Of a stretch of DNA of 64,000 bases, positions 61,954 through 64,000 are shown in pieces (the stretch's first letter is position 1; the number at the start of each line of letters is the position of its first letter). This DNA is from Sinorhizobium sp. BG8. GTDB taxonomy: Bacteria; Pseudomonadota; Alphaproteobacteria; Rhizobiales; Rhizobiaceae. Location of the stretch: assembly GCF_016864555.1 (NCBI RefSeq), contig NZ_CP044011.1, positions 62,001 through 126,000 of the forward strand. Reading direction: 5' to 3'. The notes below the pieces were generated by a model. It had not been told where the DNA came from. It was given only the letters and a program-made list of their open reading frames with translations, and did not search any database. A program made the position numbers and the translations under genes.

Positions 61954-62874
61954 TCAGCCCGCCGTTGCTTTTTCCCGGAATGCACGGATGGCTTCGATAT
62001 GCTCCGGTCCGATGCCGCAGCAGCCGCCGACAACCGAGGCGCCGTCCGCGAGCCAACGCTCGATCCACTTCAGGTAGTTTTCCGGATCGAGATCGGCGCG
62101 AATTTCGGAGATGCCGGCATAGGGCGTGTCCGAGGGCGGTTCGGGCGCGAAGGCGTTCGCATAGACCCCGATGGAAATTGCCCCCGGCACCTCGTTCACG
62201 ACCTTGCGGGCTGCCCGCACCGCATCGCTCATCACCTCGGGCTGGCTGCAGTTGAAGAACACGCTGCTTGCCCCGGCGGCGAGCGTCCGGCGCACGGCAT
62301 CCTCGACCGGCTCGCCCGAGCGCAACTCCGGCGGCCCTGTTCGTCCGTCTTCGTCTTTCAGCGTGTAGGAAACGTAGACGGGCTTGCCGTCGCCGATGAC
62401 GGCGGCAAGCGAGGTCAGGGCCTCCACGGTCGAGCTCTGGGTTTCGATCAGCCACAGATCGACATGCGGCCGCAAGCCTTCGACGAGGCTTTCGATGATA
62501 CGTGGCGCCTCTCCCGCCTGGAACCGTTCGGGCCGGTAGCTCTCGAATAGCGGCGGCAGCGACCCCGCGACCAGGACCCGCCGGCCTGCGCCGTCGGCAA
62601 CCTCGCGCGCGAGACGCCCAGCCCGGTCGGCAAGGGTGCGCCCGTGGGCTGCAAACCGATCCTCTCCGAGCATATGGGGCACGAGCCCGTAGGAATTCGT
62701 GGTGATGATGTCGGTTCCGCTGTCGACATAGGCCTGATGGGCTCGAGAGACGTATTCGGGTGCCTCGATCAGGGAAAGAGCGGACCATTCCGGCAGGCGG
62801 AACGGTGCGCCGAGCCGTTCGAGTAGGCGTCCCATGCCGCCGTCGAGGATGGTGAAGGTGGGTTCGGTTGTCAT
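61954..62874 (-). CDS. Homocysteine S-methyltransferase family protein
   Basis: A 306-residue zinc-dependent methyltransferase. FTILDGGMGRLLERLG opens the barrel, and GTDIITTNSYGL follows. The zinc cysteines are in SVFFNCSQPEVM and VVGGCCGIGPEHI. It would methylate homocysteine (or a related thiol/selenol) using an S-methyl or N-methyl donor such as S-methylmethionine or a betaine. It starts two bases after the end of a polar amino-acid importer permease on the same strand, so the importer may bring the donor or acceptor. Confidence 0.93.
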   Translation of the reverse strand: MTTEPTFTILDGGMGRLLERLGAPFRLPEWSALSLIEAPEYVSRAHQAYVDSGTDIITTNSYGLVPHMLGEDRFAAHGRTLADRAGRLAREVADGAGRRVLVAGSLPPLFESYRPERFQAGEAPRIIESLVEGLRPHVDLWLIETQSSTVEALTSLAAVIGDGKPVYVSYTLKDEDGRTGPPELRSGEPVEDAVRRTLAAGASSVFFNCSQPEVMSDAVRAARKVVNEVPGAISIGVYANAFAPEPPSDTPYAGISEIRADLDPENYLKWIERWLADGASVVGGCCGIGPEHIEAIRAFREKATAG

Positions 62875-62876
62875 TG

Positions 62877-63731
62877 CTATCCTCCCTGTCGACCGGCGGC
62901 GAAGCCCCGGCCGAAGCGCCGTTCCAGGCGATTCTGCACGAGCTCGAGTCCGATCGACAATAACCAGTAGATTGCAGCCGCCGTCAGCAGCATTTCCATG
63001 TAGTGATAGGTGGCCCGCCCGTAGGACTGGGCCAGGAAATTCAGTTCCCACAGCCCCATGACGGAGACCAGGGACGAATCCTTCAGCATCGAGATGAAAT
63101 GCCCGCCGGCAGGCGGAATGATGATGCGCATCGCCTGTGGAGCGATGATCTTGAAGGCGATGACGCCGCGGCCGAGCCCCAGCGCCCTGGCGGCCTCGGC
63201 CTGTCCAAGCGGAACGGAAAGGATACCTGCCCGGATGGTCTCGGCGAGATAGGCGCCATAGTTGAGCGAGAGCGCCAGAATACCGGAAACGAATCCGGAC
63301 AGCACGATCCCGAATTGCGGCAGCGCGAGGTAGATGATCAGCACCTGGACCAGCAGCGGCGTGCCGCGAAAAAACGACGCGTAGAAGGTCGCGCATCCGA
63401 AGGCCAGCGCATTGGACGAAAGCCGCCCCAGCGCCGTCAGAACAGCAACGACGAGCGAGACGATCATCGATGTCACGGTGATCAGGATCGTGAGCACGAC
63501 GCCCTGGACAAACCCGTCCGGCGACAGGCGCAATCCCAGCATGAAGGGAAGCTTCTCCCCTATCAGGCCGAAATCGAGGCCGAGATTGTAGAAAAGGCTC
63601 AGCAACAGCGTCAGCAGCGCCAGCCAGACCAGTTGTACGCGCAGGCGAAAACCGGCAGGCCCGGACAGGGGAAACCGTGCCCGGACCCGCTCGGGATTCT
63701 CGACTGCTGGCAGAACGATATCAGAAGGCAT
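62877..63731 (-). CDS. Polar amino-acid ABC permease (HisM/GlnP type)
   Basis: A 284-residue permease of the His/Glu/Gln/Arg type. About 80 N-terminal residues contain an extra hydrophobic helix. The core domain follows, with the EAA loop QAEAARALGLGRGVIAFKIIAPQAMRIIIPPAGGHF. ATG 63731 overlaps the binding-protein stop region by 11 bases. With the downstream homocysteine methyltransferase it forms an operon reminiscent of S-methylmethionine-use loci (mmuPM type), but with an ABC importer instead of a permease. Confidence 0.9.
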   Translation of the reverse strand: MPSDIVLPAVENPERVRARFPLSGPAGFRLRVQLVWLALLTLLLSLFYNLGLDFGLIGEKLPFMLGLRLSPDGFVQGVVLTILITVTSMIVSLVVAVLTALGRLSSNALAFGCATFYASFFRGTPLLVQVLIIYLALPQFGIVLSGFVSGILALSLNYGAYLAETIRAGILSVPLGQAEAARALGLGRGVIAFKIIAPQAMRIIIPPAGGHFISMLKDSSLVSVMGLWELNFLAQSYGRATYHYMEMLLTAAAIYWLLSIGLELVQNRLERRFGRGFAAGRQGG

Positions 63732-64000
63732 ATTTCGTGATATCGACCTTGAACCACTTCTCCGAGATCTTGGCGAGCGTACCGTCATCCTTCAGTTCGG
63801 TTATGACGCGCTTGATCTCCGCATCCCATTCAGCGTCGCCCTTGTCGGTCACCACGGCGTTCGGCTCGGCGAAGAGCGGCTCGCCAGCGAGCTTCAGCTT
63901 GCCGGTTGCGTCGATCTGGCCCTGCGCCGTCCCGAGCGAAGCGACGATGGCATCGAGCCGCACGCCTGCACCCAGCGCAAGGTTCTGGAAGTTGACGGTT
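63721..64000 (-). CDS. Polar amino-acid substrate-binding protein (N-terminus outside window)
   Basis: The final 92 residues of a periplasmic amino-acid-binding protein. The visible part includes RLDAIVASLGTAQGQI, FAEPNAVVTDKGDAEWDAEIKRVITELKDDGTLAKISEKWF and the end KVDITKYAF, the usual C-terminus of the family-3 binding proteins. The frame is open past base 64000. Its end overlaps the permease start, so the two are coupled. Confidence 0.9.
   Translation of the reverse strand, partial: TVNFQNLALGAGVRLDAIVASLGTAQGQIDATGKLKLAGEPLFAEPNAVVTDKGDAEWDAEIKRVITELKDDGTLAKISEKWFKVDITKYAF

Noticed and set aside
61954-63396. A 480-codon frame starting inside the permease region for the homocysteine methyltransferase
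   Set aside because: The methyltransferase family starts at the ATG at 62874; the upstream part is an out-of-frame reading of the permease gene.

Overview
The window is a high-GC alphaproteobacterial segment, most likely from the order Rhizobiales (Hyphomicrobiales). Supporting features are a STAS-CheY-CheA chemotaxis operon, a BigR/Blh sulfide operon, a CIRCE-controlled groESL operon, a phasin, and many ABC importers each paired with a local regulator. I cannot name the genus. Gene content is mostly accessory and catabolic, with no ribosomal, tRNA or central replication genes, so a chromid, megaplasmid or accessory chromosomal region is plausible.

Layout. 0-4.3 kb: start of a chemotaxis operon (STAS, CheY, CheA cut by the window edge) facing a divergent soluble chemoreceptor-like gene. 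4.3-8.1 kb: a complete osmoprotectant-type importer in yehZYXW order. 8.5-10.3 kb: a DUF4126 membrane protein coupled to a MerA-like flavoprotein. 10.5-14.5 kb: a flavin monooxygenase with its own sigma-54 promoter, a likely enhancer and an AcoR-like activator. 14.6-16.6 kb: a D-2-hydroxyacid dehydrogenase and a 1-Cys peroxiredoxin. 16.7-22.4 kb: TetR, a NitT/TauT-type importer, a two-component flavin monooxygenase and its flavin reductase. 22.4-28.2 kb: an RpiR regulator facing a five-gene operon in which two different 5-formyltetrahydrofolate-cycloligase-like (COG0212) genes bracket another NitT/TauT-type importer with a fused double permease. 28.2-33.1 kb: a lower-GC polysaccharide patch (secreted glycosidase-like protein, polymerase, DUF6492, interrupted methyltransferase). 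33.2-37.1 kb: MarR plus an AaeB/AaeX/AaeA-type efflux system. 37.1-41.8 kb: a threonate/erythronate pathway (otnI, ltnD, LacI, otnK, otnC). 41.9-45.2 kb: a DUF922 protein and the blh-bigR-YeeE operon. 45.4-50 kb: groESL, SPW protein, UspA, phasin and an Rrf2 regulator. 50.2-53 kb: a redox operon (AhpD-like, NmrA-like, cupin) facing LysR. 53.2-55.8 kb: a dimethylglycine/sarcosine-dehydrogenase-like enzyme. 55.9-61.9 kb: LysR with alcohol dehydrogenase, cupin, aldo/keto reductase, SDR and MFS exporter. 61.9-64 kb: homocysteine S-methyltransferase and part of a polar amino-acid importer.

Regulatory DNA is unusually legible. I could read a sigma-54 promoter with its enhancer, paired LacI operators, helically phased RpiR half-sites, three matching 8-5-8 palindromes tying the Rrf2 gene to the AhpD operon, a 33-bp element repeated at two promoters of the LysR cluster, an FNR-type box before uspA and a CIRCE element.

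Four otherwise intact genes are broken by one base each. cheY, otnK and groEL each lack one base beside a CGGG run. The methyltransferase carries an in-frame TAG. The three deletions share a context and hit genes expected to be intact, so sequencing or assembly error is the simplest explanation for them. The best candidate for a little-described system is the COG0212-importer-COG0212 operon at 22.4-28.2 kb, possibly working with the neighbouring importer/monooxygenase cluster.
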